The translations under genes were made by a program, and so were the position numbers. Positions 45,221 to 58,500 of a stretch of 64,000 nt of DNA are shown here, piece after piece; within the stretch, counting starts at the first letter, position 1, and every line of letters begins with the position of its first letter. Origin of the DNA: Purshia tridentata. Taxonomy: Eukaryota; Streptophyta; Magnoliopsida; Rosales; Rosaceae. The stretch covers positions 1 through 64,000 of the forward strand of contig QANT01008368.1 in NCBI GenBank assembly GCA_003254885.1, given 5' to 3'. Below the pieces are notes generated by a model, which saw nothing but the letters and a program-made list of their open reading frames with translations, was not told the DNA's origin and searched no databases.

Positions 45221-46246
45221 ATGGAATTTACCGAATTGATACCTGGCTTACCAGAAGAACTCAGCTACGAGTGTCTGACTCGTCTGCACTACTCTGCTCA
45301 CCGAGTTGCCTCCCGAGTCTGCCGCCGCTGGCAGGAGATCCTCCAGAGCCGAGAGTTTTACTACCACAGAAAGCAATCCAGCCGGACCCTCAAAGCCGCT
45401 TCTCTAATCCAGGCGCTTCCGGTTCCGGTTCTGGTTCTCGCAGGCTTTGATAAACCGGCTGGACGGCCGGTTTACGGTGTCTCGGTTTTCGACCCGGCGA
45501 GCGGGAGCTGGGACCTGGTCGACCCGGTTCCCAAGTACCCAGATGGCCTTCCGTTGTTCTGTCAGGTCACGAGCTCCGAGGGCAAGCTTGTGCTCATGGG
45601 CGGGTGGGACCCGGTGAGTTACCTGCCGGTACGGGACGTTTTCGTGTACGAGTTCACGACTCGGCGGTGGAGAAGGGGCCGGGACATGCCGGAGGCCCGG
45701 ACGTTCTTCGCCGTTGGCGAGTTCAACGGCCGAGTCTACGTCGCCGGCGGGCACGACGAGAACAAGAACGCGTTGGGGTCGGCGAGAGTTTACGATGTGA
45801 GAGAGGACGAGTGGGCCGAGTTGGCTGGGATGAGTCAGGAGCGAGACGAGTGCGAAGGGTTTGTTTCCGGGTCGGAGTTTTGGGTTGTGAGCGGGTACGG
45901 TACGGACAGCCAAGGAGAATTTGTGGCAAGTGCTGAAGTTTATGAAATCGGGTCGGGCCGGTGGAGGCGGGTCGACGATGCGTGGAAGTCGGATCAGTGT
46001 CCGAGGTCTTGTGTTGGAGTAGGGAAAGATGGGAAGCTGTTTTGTTGGAGCGACTTGGATTCAAGAGTTGAAGTTGGGCCGTGTGGGGTTGAGTTGGGCC
46101 AGTGGGCCTTTGTTTCCGGGTCAGCCTACCAAGGTGGGTCGCAAGGCATCTATTTGGTTGAAGGGCAAAATGGGAAAATGCAGAAAGTAGAGACCCCTGA
46201 GGAGTTCTCTGGGTTTGTGCAGTCTGGTTGCTGCGTGGAGATTTGA
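45221..46246 (+). CDS. KFB: F-box/kelch-repeat protein, KFB/KMD type
   Basis: A 341-residue, single-exon protein, GC-rich against its AT-rich flanks. An N-terminal F-box (IPGLPEELSYECLTRLHYSA, about 7-45) would bind SKP1 of an SCF ubiquitin ligase. Kelch units follow with diagnostic glycine pairs and a distal Trp (LVLMGGWDP at 124-131, W150; VYVAGGHDE at 172-180), then AELAGMSQERDECEGF and a conserved C terminus FVQSGCCVEI. This layout matches Arabidopsis At1g80440, At1g15670, At2g44130 and At3g59940 (KMD1-4, KFB20/01/39/50). Those proteins target phenylalanine ammonia-lyase or type-B response regulators for degradation. I start at 45221 rather than the longer in-frame ATG at 45056, because the F-box lies directly after 45221 and the TATA box lies between the two. 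Which targets this copy uses is inference. Confidence 0.93.
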   Translation: MEFTELIPGLPEELSYECLTRLHYSAHRVASRVCRRWQEILQSREFYYHRKQSSRTLKAASLIQALPVPVLVLAGFDKPAGRPVYGVSVFDPASGSWDLVDPVPKYPDGLPLFCQVTSSEGKLVLMGGWDPVSYLPVRDVFVYEFTTRRWRRGRDMPEARTFFAVGEFNGRVYVAGGHDENKNALGSARVYDVREDEWAELAGMSQERDECEGFVSGSEFWVVSGYGTDSQGEFVASAEVYEIGSGRWRRVDDAWKSDQCPRSCVGVGKDGKLFCWSDLDSRVEVGPCGVELGQWAFVSGSAYQGGSQGIYLVEGQNGKMQKVETPEEFSGFVQSGCCVEI

Positions 46247-47318
46247 AATTTTTAGCTTTCAAATTCAGAAAAAGCAGAAAAATGAAGAACATGAGGGATT
46301 TTGTCTTTTGTCTTTTTTCTTTTTGGCAAAAAGAAGAGGGCGTTTGTGTAAAGTTAAAAAAGTTTTTGTTTGTGTTAATGTCAATAGAATGAACAAGTTG
46401 AGAAGTTGTTTCTAATATCAACAATGTATTTGTTGTGGTAACAATTCAGCCATGTGAATGATTAAATCTTCTATTAGGAGACAAGAGAAAGATGACTTTC
46501 TCCTCTTTTTGAAAATGCATCCAAAATGGTTGTCAAATCTGTATAGATCAGTCTTCATCATTGAAAAAACAACAAATTGACAAAATCAGAAAGGTTCATA
46601 CTGTTCTTTAAAATTTTAGCCTACCCTTCTTTTGTTTCTTTAGAAAATCAGTAAGCTTGCAAGTTGGACAAGGAACACAGAAAGTGGAAAAAGAGGATCG
46701 AGCGTATGAATTGAGGAAAATAACCAAAGAAGAAAATATTTAAGTCTGAGAAGAGAAGCTCTGTGAGAAATTGCAGCTACAAATCAATTGCTTTCTTAGT
46801 TTGTTGGAGGAATTCATTGAAATATAAGCACTGCTGTCTCTATAAGAAACCAAAACCAGAATAGATTCATCCAAACAAACCCAACAAGTGCCTGAAAAAA
46901 ATTAAACTAGGGGCTCATATTAAGGTCTGTCGTTGTGGGTCAAGAACCAGTTCAAAGGAAGTAAAGAGAACAAAGATTCAAGATGTATAATGGGAAATGG
47001 ACCTTTTTGTAAACTACATATTTAATAAGAGCGAAAATCCACTTGTAGAAATTTAATATACAATCTGGTCCATAAATTAAATTTGATAGAAAGGGGCAAC
47101 CAGGAGCTCCAGGAGGATTATAAAGTTTATTTGTCCTCTTTCGTCTATAACAAGAATGGTGCATTCCCACTCAAGCCCTCTCTTCCTACAACATACAACA
47201 TTAATAGCCTTCGTGTTTTGGCAGAATCTTCAGTTTACCAAAAAAATAATAAAAATAATTTGAAAAGTTTAAAAAAAAAAAAAAATTCATTGCTAAGGCA
47301 GAGAAAGTTTCAAGAGGN

Positions 47319-47356
<38 letters not shown>

Positions 47357-47588
47357 CATTGCTAAGGCAGAGAAAGTTTCAAGAGGGAAATTTGATCATA
47401 ATACAATGAGCATCCAAGCAGTGTCGAACAATGAAAACTAGAAAATACCAAATTTGCAGTACTTCTAATGTCAACATTACTCCTAGGAATTGCACATCTC
47501 TAGATATTTATTCATATCCTAATCTTACAAAGACATTTCTAGATATTTATTCATATTCCCAATCTTACACAGACCACAATAATGTTCA
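46247..47588. other. Convergent 3' flanks of the KFB and SR genes
   Basis: This region holds the 3' ends of two converging transcripts. Minus- and plus-strand frames between 46952 and 47409 are not supported. It contains a poly-A duplication with an ambiguous base, listed separately. Confidence 0.5.
47271..47387. repeat. Poly-A plus 32-bp unit, duplicated, with N at 47318
   Basis: A poly-A run followed by TTCATTGCTAAGGCAGAGAA and AGTTTCAAGAGG occurs at 47271-47317. It is repeated identically at 47319-47387 after an N and a second poly-A run of about 36 bases. An identical repeat around a homopolymer beside the only ambiguous base in the window suggests an assembly join. Confidence 0.85.
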
Positions 47589-49657
<2,069 letters not shown>

Positions 49658-49857
49658 TCACCTAACCATAACAAATCACAAAACAATCAGCCCAAAAAAA
49701 AAAATTACAATACAAAATTGAATATGAACCCTAATTTCGTTACACCTCTTTATAAATCACAAATAAAATTATATGTAAATCATTGAATTGAAAAATTGGG
49801 AAATGAAAAAAAAAAAACAAACAATGAAGAAGAAGAAGATGAAAACGTACCGAAACG

Positions 49858-51152
49858 CAATTGCAATTCTGAAGTCTGTGAATTGTGATGAAATGGTAGT
49901 GTTTCAATTTTCTCGAATTGCCTTTAAATAACGTTCGAGAAGGCTCCGAAGGTTCTGGTAGAGATGGTTATGTTACTATCCTTGCGAAGGTTTTGTGTTC
50001 TGATGAAGCCGGGAGAAATCCAGCCGTTGATATGTATCGGATGGCTGTGATTGATTTATCTCTCAATTTCTTCATCACCTGGACCTCCCCATTATCTAGG
50101 TAGCAGGACGTAGGCCTCTGTCTTCTCTTGGGTTGGGCTTTTGGATTCACGGGCTCACGTTAATTTTAATTTTTAATTTTTTGATTTAGGTCCGCTTATC
50201 ACTACTTCTTAGAAATGCTTTTACTAAAAACGATTTTGCAAAAAAGTATATAAAAATTTTATAAAAATTCTAATGGCTCATTTAGCAATGCTTTAGAATT
50301 GCCAAAAACGCTTTTAGATTAATAAAAAAGCTTTTGGCAGAGTTTAGCAAAAATATATATAAGTGCTTTTAGGTTATAAAAGCGATTTTAAAAAGTTTTT
50401 TAAAAAGACTTGATATGTGCTTTCATCAATAAGTATGTCAAGTGCTTTTACATAAATCACTTAGAATTTTTATACAAATTTTTATGTGCTTCTTTACAGA
50501 ACCACTTATAGCAAAAATGCTACTAAATAAGAGCGCTTTTAAGAAATAATGCCAAACATGTAGTTCATACAAAAGTACTTGAAGTACTTCTTGATGAAAA
50601 AACTCTTTAAAAGTGCTTCTATAACACAGAAATACTTATATATATTTTTACCAAACGTTACCAAAAGTGAAAGCACTTTTGGCAATTATAAAAGCACTAC
50701 CAAACAAGCCCTTAGTCATTTTGTTTTATGGACTGAATTTATTAGTGTTTTCAATTTTTATTGTTTTGAGAAGAGTGTTTTCAAATTAATTAAAATTATT
50801 GAACGAGACATTTTTTATTTTTATATGTGACGAACTTAAGAGTTGACTCTTCTATATTTTGTTAACATAAATTTTTGTTAAAATAAGGTGTTTTGGTATT
50901 TTTTAAGTTCTTATTGGTTAAAAAAAAAAAAAAAAAAGTTTTTCTACACTTTAGCTATTGTGACACAATAAAAAAAGGTACTTAAAAAGACCAAATTACC
51001 CTTATTTTCAACAAAAGTTTAGATGAAATGAGCCCTAAGGTGGTACATTTAAACAAATTTTTAATTGAAGTGATATTGACACAATTTTCTTTTAGGTGAT
51101 GAAGTGAGATCGAGCTTAGTGAGTAAAGTATAATAGAGCTATTTTGAAATTA
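49858..51152. other. Upstream region of the SR gene, with a MITE
   Basis: On the minus strand TTATTTAAAGG near 49922-49932 may be the TATA element of the SR gene. A TTGGGCTTTT (site II-like TGGGCT) lies near 50133-50142. Positions 50275-50711 are a MITE, listed separately. No other gene was seen. Confidence 0.4.
50275..50711. mobile_element. hAT-type MITE with inverted ends
   Basis: The left end GGCTCATTTAGCAATGCTTT and the right end AGTGCTTTTATAATTGCC (read inverted, preceded by GGGCTTGTTTGGT) form inverted termini over about 33 bp. The GGGCTTGTTTGG end is common among plant hAT-type MITEs. The interior repeats AAGTGCTTTTA-like motifs in both directions. No 8-bp target duplication was confirmed. 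Confidence 0.6.
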
Positions 51153-51934
51153 GAATAAAATGCACCATTGGTCCACATAATTTTATCATTTTCCCATGTT
51201 AGTCCATTATTTAATTTGTGTCTCACTCAAATTCAGTTTCTAATTGATGTATTCCAATGTAATCTATTCAGTCACTTTTGAGCTAACATCTGTTTATTTT
51301 CATCAAGTGTCGCACACGTGGGCTTTTTGAAAGGACCAAAAAATACTTTCATACACTCTTGCCACAATCTCCAAATTAGTAATAAAAATTTTAAAAAAGG
51401 AAGGATTTAGAAACCCCATCCCCACACTCACTTGACCCTTCCCACCTCCCTCGCCCTTTCCGGCCATCTACCACATCCCTTATGGCGCTGAAAACCTGGC
51501 TGCATCTATTCTTTCTCTCACTTTCTCTTTGTCACTTTATTTCTCTATCTCACTCGCTCTATGTGTCATTCTATTTCTCTCTCTGTATCACTCTCTTTAT
51601 TTCTCAACGACGACTTCTTATGGGGTTGCGAAAGAGAGCAAGCAAAGAGAGATGAATGAGGCCATCTCTTGTGGGGAGGGTCGAGGGTGCATGGTAGGCT
51701 TCATATTTTGTTTTATCAAACTCTTTTTTTTTCCCTCTTTGAAAATAATTTTTTGCCCTCTCAAAAAGCCTACGTGTGTGGCATGTGACTGAAATAAACA
51801 AACGTTAGCCCAAAAGTGATGGAATGTACTATATTGAAAAACATCAATTACAAACTAGACTAGAGTGAGATAAAAATTAAACTATGGAGTAATATAGGAA
51901 AATAATATATGTGAACCAATGGTGCATTTTACTC
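51153..51934. mobile_element. Mutator-like MITE with long inverted repeats, TSD TTTGAAATTA
   Basis: Ends of about 135 bp (GAATAAAATGCACCATTGGT... and ...CCAATGGTGCATTTTACTC) are inverted copies. Identical TTTGAAATTA flanks lie at 51143-51152 and 51935-51944. Long terminal inverted repeats with a 9-10-bp target duplication are the Mutator signature. The 500-bp centre has a C-rich stretch (51410-51500) and CT repeats, possibly captured sequence, and no transposase. Confidence 0.8.
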
Positions 51935-52136
51935 TTTGAAATTATATGTAGCCCCATTCGGCACCACCCTTCCTCCCCTAAAAACAAACGTTAGCCCAAA
52001 AGTGATGGAATGTACTAGAGTGAGATAAAAATTAAACTATGGAGTAATATAGGAAAATAATATATGTGAACCAATAGTGCATTTTACTCTTTGAAATTAT
52101 CTGTAGCCCCATTCGGCACCACCCTTCCTCCCCTAA
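51796..52136. repeat. Tandem duplication of the right Mutator-like end plus flank
   Basis: Copy 1 (51796-51981) and copy 2 (51982-52136) both begin AAACAAACGTTAGCCCAAAA and end CACCCTTCCTCCCCTAA. Copy 2 lacks about 31 bp inside. The unit covers the right inverted end and about 45 bp of former flank, so the duplication happened after insertion. Confidence 0.85.
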
Positions 52137-52599
52137 CCTCGAATGCCTCCGACATTGTTGGCCCCACCACCGACCGCCATTGTCTCCCCACGCTCTCCTT
52201 CCCTGTCTTTCCTCCTACATGATTGAAGGGGTTGATTGTTGGTCCTTCTTGCTCGCAGCCTGTAGCCCATCCCAAATCTCATCTTCCAAAACACTCTTTC
52301 CTCCTAAAATCACTTCTCTCTATTTTTCTCATATCTACATCATGTGACTAGCACATGACCTCTATTCTATTTAAAAAAAAAAAAAGTAGTAAAGAGTAAG
52401 GACTTTCAATACGACGCCGTCTGTCCCTCGTTACTCTCCCTGTCGCCCTAAACCCTCATCAGCCTGCTCTATACAGTCATCAGTGTGCTTCTAAACCCTC
52501 TAAAACCTCTAAAACCCCAATCCAAAAAACACACACAGTGGTAGCATACATACCGGTATTTAGTATACAAACCACCGCAATCTTTGTTATTTTGTAAAG
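52137..52599 (+). promoter_or_regulatory. RRP5 promoter and leader with telo-box-like motifs
   Basis: CCCTAAACCCT at 52446-52456 and CTAAACCCTCTAAAACC near 52491-52507 match the plant telo-box (AAACCCTA). An AGCCCA (site II, inverse TGGGCT) lies at 52264-52269. Telo-boxes with site II elements are typical of ribosomal-protein and ribosome-biogenesis genes in plants. No clear TATA box was seen. No other gene was recognised. Confidence 0.5.
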
Positions 52600-55500
52600 A
52601 TGGCAGCGTCTTCCAAGAAACCCCAGAGCAAGAAGAAGGCCACAGACGCCCCAAAGTTCAATAAGTCCTCCAAAAAACCATTCAAACCGAAAAAGGACCA
52701 AAGCGACGGCGCTAGGTCCGAGGCCGTGGCTTTGCAGCTCGAAGACGACGTTCCTGACTTTCCCAGAGGTTCAGACTTCTCTAATTTTTGTTTTTCGGTT
52801 TTAGTTTTTAATGTTTAAGTTTATTACTTCAGTTTTTCGGTTAAAAACTATACTGGCAATTAAGCAGAGGCTATAATGTTCAAATTTTTATATTTCTAAT
52901 TGAAGGTGGAGGGAGTTCTTTGAATCGACAAGAGCGCGATGAAATTCGGGCTGAAGTCGATGCAGAATTTGAGGCAGAGGAGCGGGAGCTGAAGAAAAGG
53001 AAGAAGAAGGGGATGCAGAAGAAGAGTCTTGCAACAGAGGATGATTTGGGTTCGCTTTTCGGTGATGGGATTACTGGGAAGCTACCTAAATATGCAAACA
53101 AGATCACTATGAAGGTATCAGCTGTAGACATAATCCTCGCATTGTAAACTTGGGATAGAAAGAAGAGTTGAAATTAAATTTTTGTATTAAAATTTTGTTC
53201 TATTTATATATGTATCATGTATGCATGTATAAGTTACTTCAAGTAAGCTAAATGATGTTTATTAGGCTCTGTCAAGTGAAGGTTTTGTAATTCATCTAAA
53301 ATAGTTAAAACCAAGCCCTTGGGTTAACCTAAGTGGCAAGTGAGTGTGGAGAAATTAGGATAGCTCAAGAACTCTATCCATTCCAGTGTAACAAATATTA
53401 AGATTTAATACTGTATAAGGTCTATTGCAGATTTTTGGAGTCTATGCCTCATATGAAATTTCAAATTATTATTTTTTGGGGTTAAAATCGTTGATGTACT
53501 TATTCCTGTCTGAATGGTCAGAATGTATCTGCTGGAATGAAGGTTTGGGGAGTTGTTTCAGAAGTAAATGAAAAGGACCTTGTAATTAGTCTTCCAGGGG
53601 GCTTGCGTGGATTAGTTCGAGCTTCTGATGCCTTGGATCCTATTTTGGATAATGAAACTGAGGTAATAATAAGTATTTTTGTTGTTGTTGTTGTAATTAT
53701 ATTTCATTTGTTTTACTAGGTATTTCTATATAATAGTATTTTCTTTGTTCTCTAAGTGATCTTTCCAATTTAATCTTTACCAGGCCATAGCAGATAATCT
53801 CCTTCCCAGCATATTCCATATTGGGCAGCTGGTATCTTGCATTGTGTTGCGATTGGATGAGGATAAGAAAGAGAAAGGGAAACGGAAGATCTGGCTTTCT
53901 TTGCGCCTATCATCGCTGTACAAGGGTTTCAGTTTGGATTCTGTTCAAGAAGGCATGGTAGGTGAATGAACTAAGAAAAGGATAATTATTTTTTCATTTT
54001 TATTTTTATTTTTTTATAGCTCCTCCATATGGGATTTGAGGTTTGAATCCCCACTTAGAGCACTGGGATTTTTTAATGAAGAATTGTGATGTGCTGAAAA
54101 ATACAAAAATCTTGTGAAATTTGGCTAAATACTGATTTTGTTGGATAAAACAAAAAAGTCATGATAAAATGGTTTACTTTGTTATCTTCCCTTGTGAAAC
54201 CTGAATTTTGAATTTTAACACATTGATTACAATTTCTTTCCCAAAGAAAAACTAATGGTATCATGTCTCTTAGGTGGAGATTTTATTTTTTTATTTATTC
54301 ATTTTCAGAAGAGATTGTCTGTTAGGTGCAAATGTTCCCGAGTTTTTGCTAATCTTGTATAGTGCGGTCTATGTTGGTTGTTAGCCATCTCATGCTGTGG
54401 TCATTTTTTTTTACATTTTTTCAGGGTTGTGTTCTAAAATTTTGCTTATTCATTGTTTATTATTTCAGGTCTTTGCTGCATATGTTAAAAGCATTGAAGA
54501 TCATGGTTACATTCTTCATTTTGGGTTGTCTTCATTCACAGGGTTTTTGCCAAAAAGTAGCCAAGCTGGTATGTCAACGTGTAATTTAGGTTAATATTTG
54601 CCAGTTATTTTTTAGTACTGTGTCATTTTATACCTTTTTTAATCCAATATAAATATAAATATATTCAAAATATTTCTCACAAGGTCCTTAAGTGAGATCC
54701 TTACGTGAGGTCATATTTCTCAGTTGTTTGATTATAGTCACTAGATAGGACGGTGCAATTTTATTGTGGTGAATCTTGGTTACTGTGCATCTCAGGTGTC
54801 CAGATTTGGTCTAAAGGTTGAAAAAAAATTACTTTATGTAAGGAACTGTAAATTGGTCCCTGTGTTTTACTCAAAAAACGAATTTATTCCCACCTTATAA
54901 GATAGCATTAGGGGATCCGTAATAAAGGCCTACAGTACTAAAAGAAGGGCCCTGTGGTTTCAAAATTCCACATTTGGTCCTTGTGTTTTATGTTGTTTGC
55001 AATTTAAGGATTATTCCCACCTTATAAGATAGCATTAGGGGATCCTTAATAAAGGCCTACAGTACTAAAAGAAGGGCCCTGTGGTTTCAAAATTCCACAG
55101 TTGGTCCTTGTGTTTTATGTTGTTTGCAATTTAAGGACATTTTATAACCGAAATGAAATTTTTTCTCAAATTAAAACTAATTAACTCATGAGTTTTACTA
55201 AAAATGCTAAAAAATAATGTATGTAACATTCAGTTTGATTTTTAAACAAAAATTGAAATTTTGAGTTTGTTAAATTGTCCTCATATTGCAAAAAAAAAAA
55301 AACACAGGGACCAAATGTGGGTTTTTGAAACCACAGGGACTAAATCTGTTTTCAGAGTAAAACACAGGGGCTAAAAATGTTTTTAACCCAAATATAAATA
55401 TATTTACATTTATATGTGATTATTTAGAAGTCAGAACTTCATTTTAATCAGAGTCACATCAACAAGTTGTATTTTGTAGAAGTCTGATTATGGGTGCTGA

Positions 55501-58500
55501 TTAAAACATAACAGCCCATATTACATTAGGGAGGTTCAGTTTCTTATGTACCCAAGATTGTCAACCTTTGAAATTGGAATCCATGATTGCATAAGACACA
55601 AATTTGGCATTGTGCATGCGTGTGTGTATGTTCTGATCACTGCTGCTTTAAATTTTTCAACATGAAGATCACTAAGGTTAAGGATGACATGAACCAAAAA
55701 ACATGTCTTTATACCATATTTTGATGAACCAGTGAAGTTAATGTTCGAAATGATTCAATTAGTGTTCCAAATGATTCATATGCAAAAGGCTAAAGTATCA
55801 CTCTTTGGAGGTAAAATGAAAGAGAATCAAATATGGTGGTTTGTACATTTTCAATGAAGACAAATAGATGCATTAGTTAGAGTGATTAACTCAACATTGA
55901 GGGTTGGACATTTGGAAGAGGTACTTTAAATAATATGATAGCATGTAAATTAAATGAACATATTGCCTAGGAGTAGACGGAATGGAGGAGTAGATTTTAT
56001 GTAGCTGACACCACATAGGTGGGAGTGGGACGAGGATTTGTTGTTTATGTTGTTGTATACCATATTCTCATGCTCGTAAAAATTGGTTGTTTCATTACTC
56101 TCCTTTCCTATGTACTATTAAACAGAAAAAGGAGTCAACTTACACATGTGACACCCTAATCTTTAGTATACACCACATAGGTGGGAGTGGGATGAGGATT
56201 TTTTGTTTATGTTGTTGTATAACATATTCTGATGCTCGTAAAAAAAGGTTGTTTCATTACTCTCCTTTCATATGTACTATTGAACAGCAAAAGGAGTCAA
56301 CTTACACATGTTACACCCTAATCTTTTCCCATTACATGAGTGCATAGTAGATAAATTGAGTGGCTAGTTGGTCGAGATTAATTTGAATAGTTTGCAACTT
56401 TGCACGTACCTGTGTTTCTAGTTTTTCAGTTGCTTAGAGCTTATTGGCAAGTTTATCTCGTACTATTAGTTGCAGCACTCTCAGCATGAAAATGCAATTT
56501 CTTTTTTCTCAAAACCAGTGGGTTGATGGTGGCTGTGATATGTTTAATGTCTTTTTTTCGGGAAATCGAATGAGGATGAATCATAAGAAGTCCCAAAAGC
56601 ATTTGCAGCTTGTTTGGCATTGGCATGTATTCCTGTTGACTGTTGGGGATTTTTATTGTTTATTTGAGTTTGACTGTTTGATTGCAAGTCTCTGAGTTTG
56701 TTTCATGTCTGAAAATCAAAGTTGAGGTTTTTCTGTGGTTTGTTCCATGTACTGTGTTTTTAATACTAAATTCCATTTCTTCATTCTCACTTGTTTGCAA
56801 TCATTTGCAAGCAGCCATAAGCTGCAAGTGTAATTTCCCATTTTGCTATTCCGTATAAGTAAACTCTTTTGCACGGGTTTTTTCTTTCCCTCCATATTTC
56901 CTGTTCATTCTTTTGTCTTTTCAGACAGCAAGGAAATTAAAGTTAACATTGGGCAACTACTTCAAGGGGCTGTTAGAAGTGTTGATAAAATTCGCAAGGT
57001 TGTTTATTTGAGTGCTGACCCAGAGACAGTGTCAAAATGTGTGGTATGCCCCCGTGTTTTTTTATTTTATTTTCTTTATGTTTGTCCTTTCACTATCATA
57101 GTTTCCCTTCTGAGTTAAAATTTTTCTTTCTGAACTCATACAGACCAAGGATCTCAAGGGCATTTCAATTGATCAACTCATTCCAGGCATGATGGTTAAT
57201 GCTCGTGTACTATCCACCCTTGAAAATGGGGTTATGCTATCATTTTTAACTTACTTTACTGGAACTGTAAGTTGTGTATTCCTTTTATGTCAGCTACTTA
57301 CAAGAATCATGTTAGAATAAGGACAAACTTGACAGGGTATGCATATAATTTTGAACTTTTTTGGTATTATATATATTTTTCTCCATTTCAAATTTGCAGG
57401 TTGATATGTTTCATCTGCAAAATTGTTACCCTTCTAAAAACTGGAAGGAAGATTATAGTCAACATAAGAAGGTAAGCTTTAAAAATCTATAAAAATGATT
57501 GGCTATAAAAATCTATATCTTTCTCCATTTCAATTTTGTTGCCTTTTTGGTGTTGGTTCTGGTGCAATACGTAACAAAGAGATCAAATTGTTCAATTTGA
57601 GAAACAAACATGCTTGGCTTTTATTTTATAAAATTATATAATTGTATATGCTTTGTTGAAATTTTTTTTTAAGGGACTAATATAGTTCACATTTTGTGGA
57701 TATGAATTCTTGCTTATAAATTATGGTTAATTTACAAAAAGTGACAATGTCATTTTTTTCCTTAAACTGTTCTCTGTGCCTACTTCAGTCAATTATGGTA
57801 ATCATAGGGTGTAGATCTGAATTAAAAAAAGGGTGTTGATCTGAAGACTCTGCACTGCAATTGTACATTAATTATTTCTTAGTTATTTTGCCTGCATAAC
57901 CTTCCAATAGTTTTGATTTTATGGTTTTATTGGGTTATTTAAGCAACTGTCTCTTGTCCAATTTAGGTTGTTGGTTGATTGAGTTGCGTGTTTCTAATTT
58001 TATTATCTGTTTCATGCTATTTTGGTTTAGGTTAATGCTCGAATATTGTTTATTGATCCTTCAACTAGAGCTGTTGGTTTGACGCTGAATCCACATCTTG
58101 TTCGTAACAAGGCTCCTCATTCAGTAAGTTATTTCACATGAAAAAATTTCTAAGCTCATGCAGTGGATATGCTTTGAGATAAATTTCAGAATCAGAAGTT
58201 TGTCTTTCCTTTTTCAAATTCTTACTGTTGCCGTGCAGCCAAAGTCTGTAGTCATATAACCTTTCTTTGGAGCAAGATTTGGTTCTGGCTGCTTTGGTAT
58301 AAGATTGCATGTGAGTCATGCCTGGTCCATGTTTAACAGATTACATGTAGGGCACGTCTTGGATTTCATTTGTCTTGTTGCAAGCAGATGCTGAGGAGGG
58401 GTTCCCATAAGTTTGTTGCTTACATAAACTGATGCTGTAGCTGGACGATATTTCAAAACTAAAATTATTAATAAAGAACTTTTATTATGGTTTTTTGTTT

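Noticed and set aside
45404-46424. Long minus-strand open frames opposite the KFB gene (169 and 233 residues)
   Set aside because: They overlap a clear plus-strand F-box/kelch gene, are Pro/Arg/Thr-rich shadows of its GC-rich codons, and have no family resemblance.
56087-56347. 86-residue plus-strand frame in RRP5 intron 5
   Set aside because: It lies across the 162-bp tandem duplication, so its internal repeat reflects DNA duplication, not a gene.
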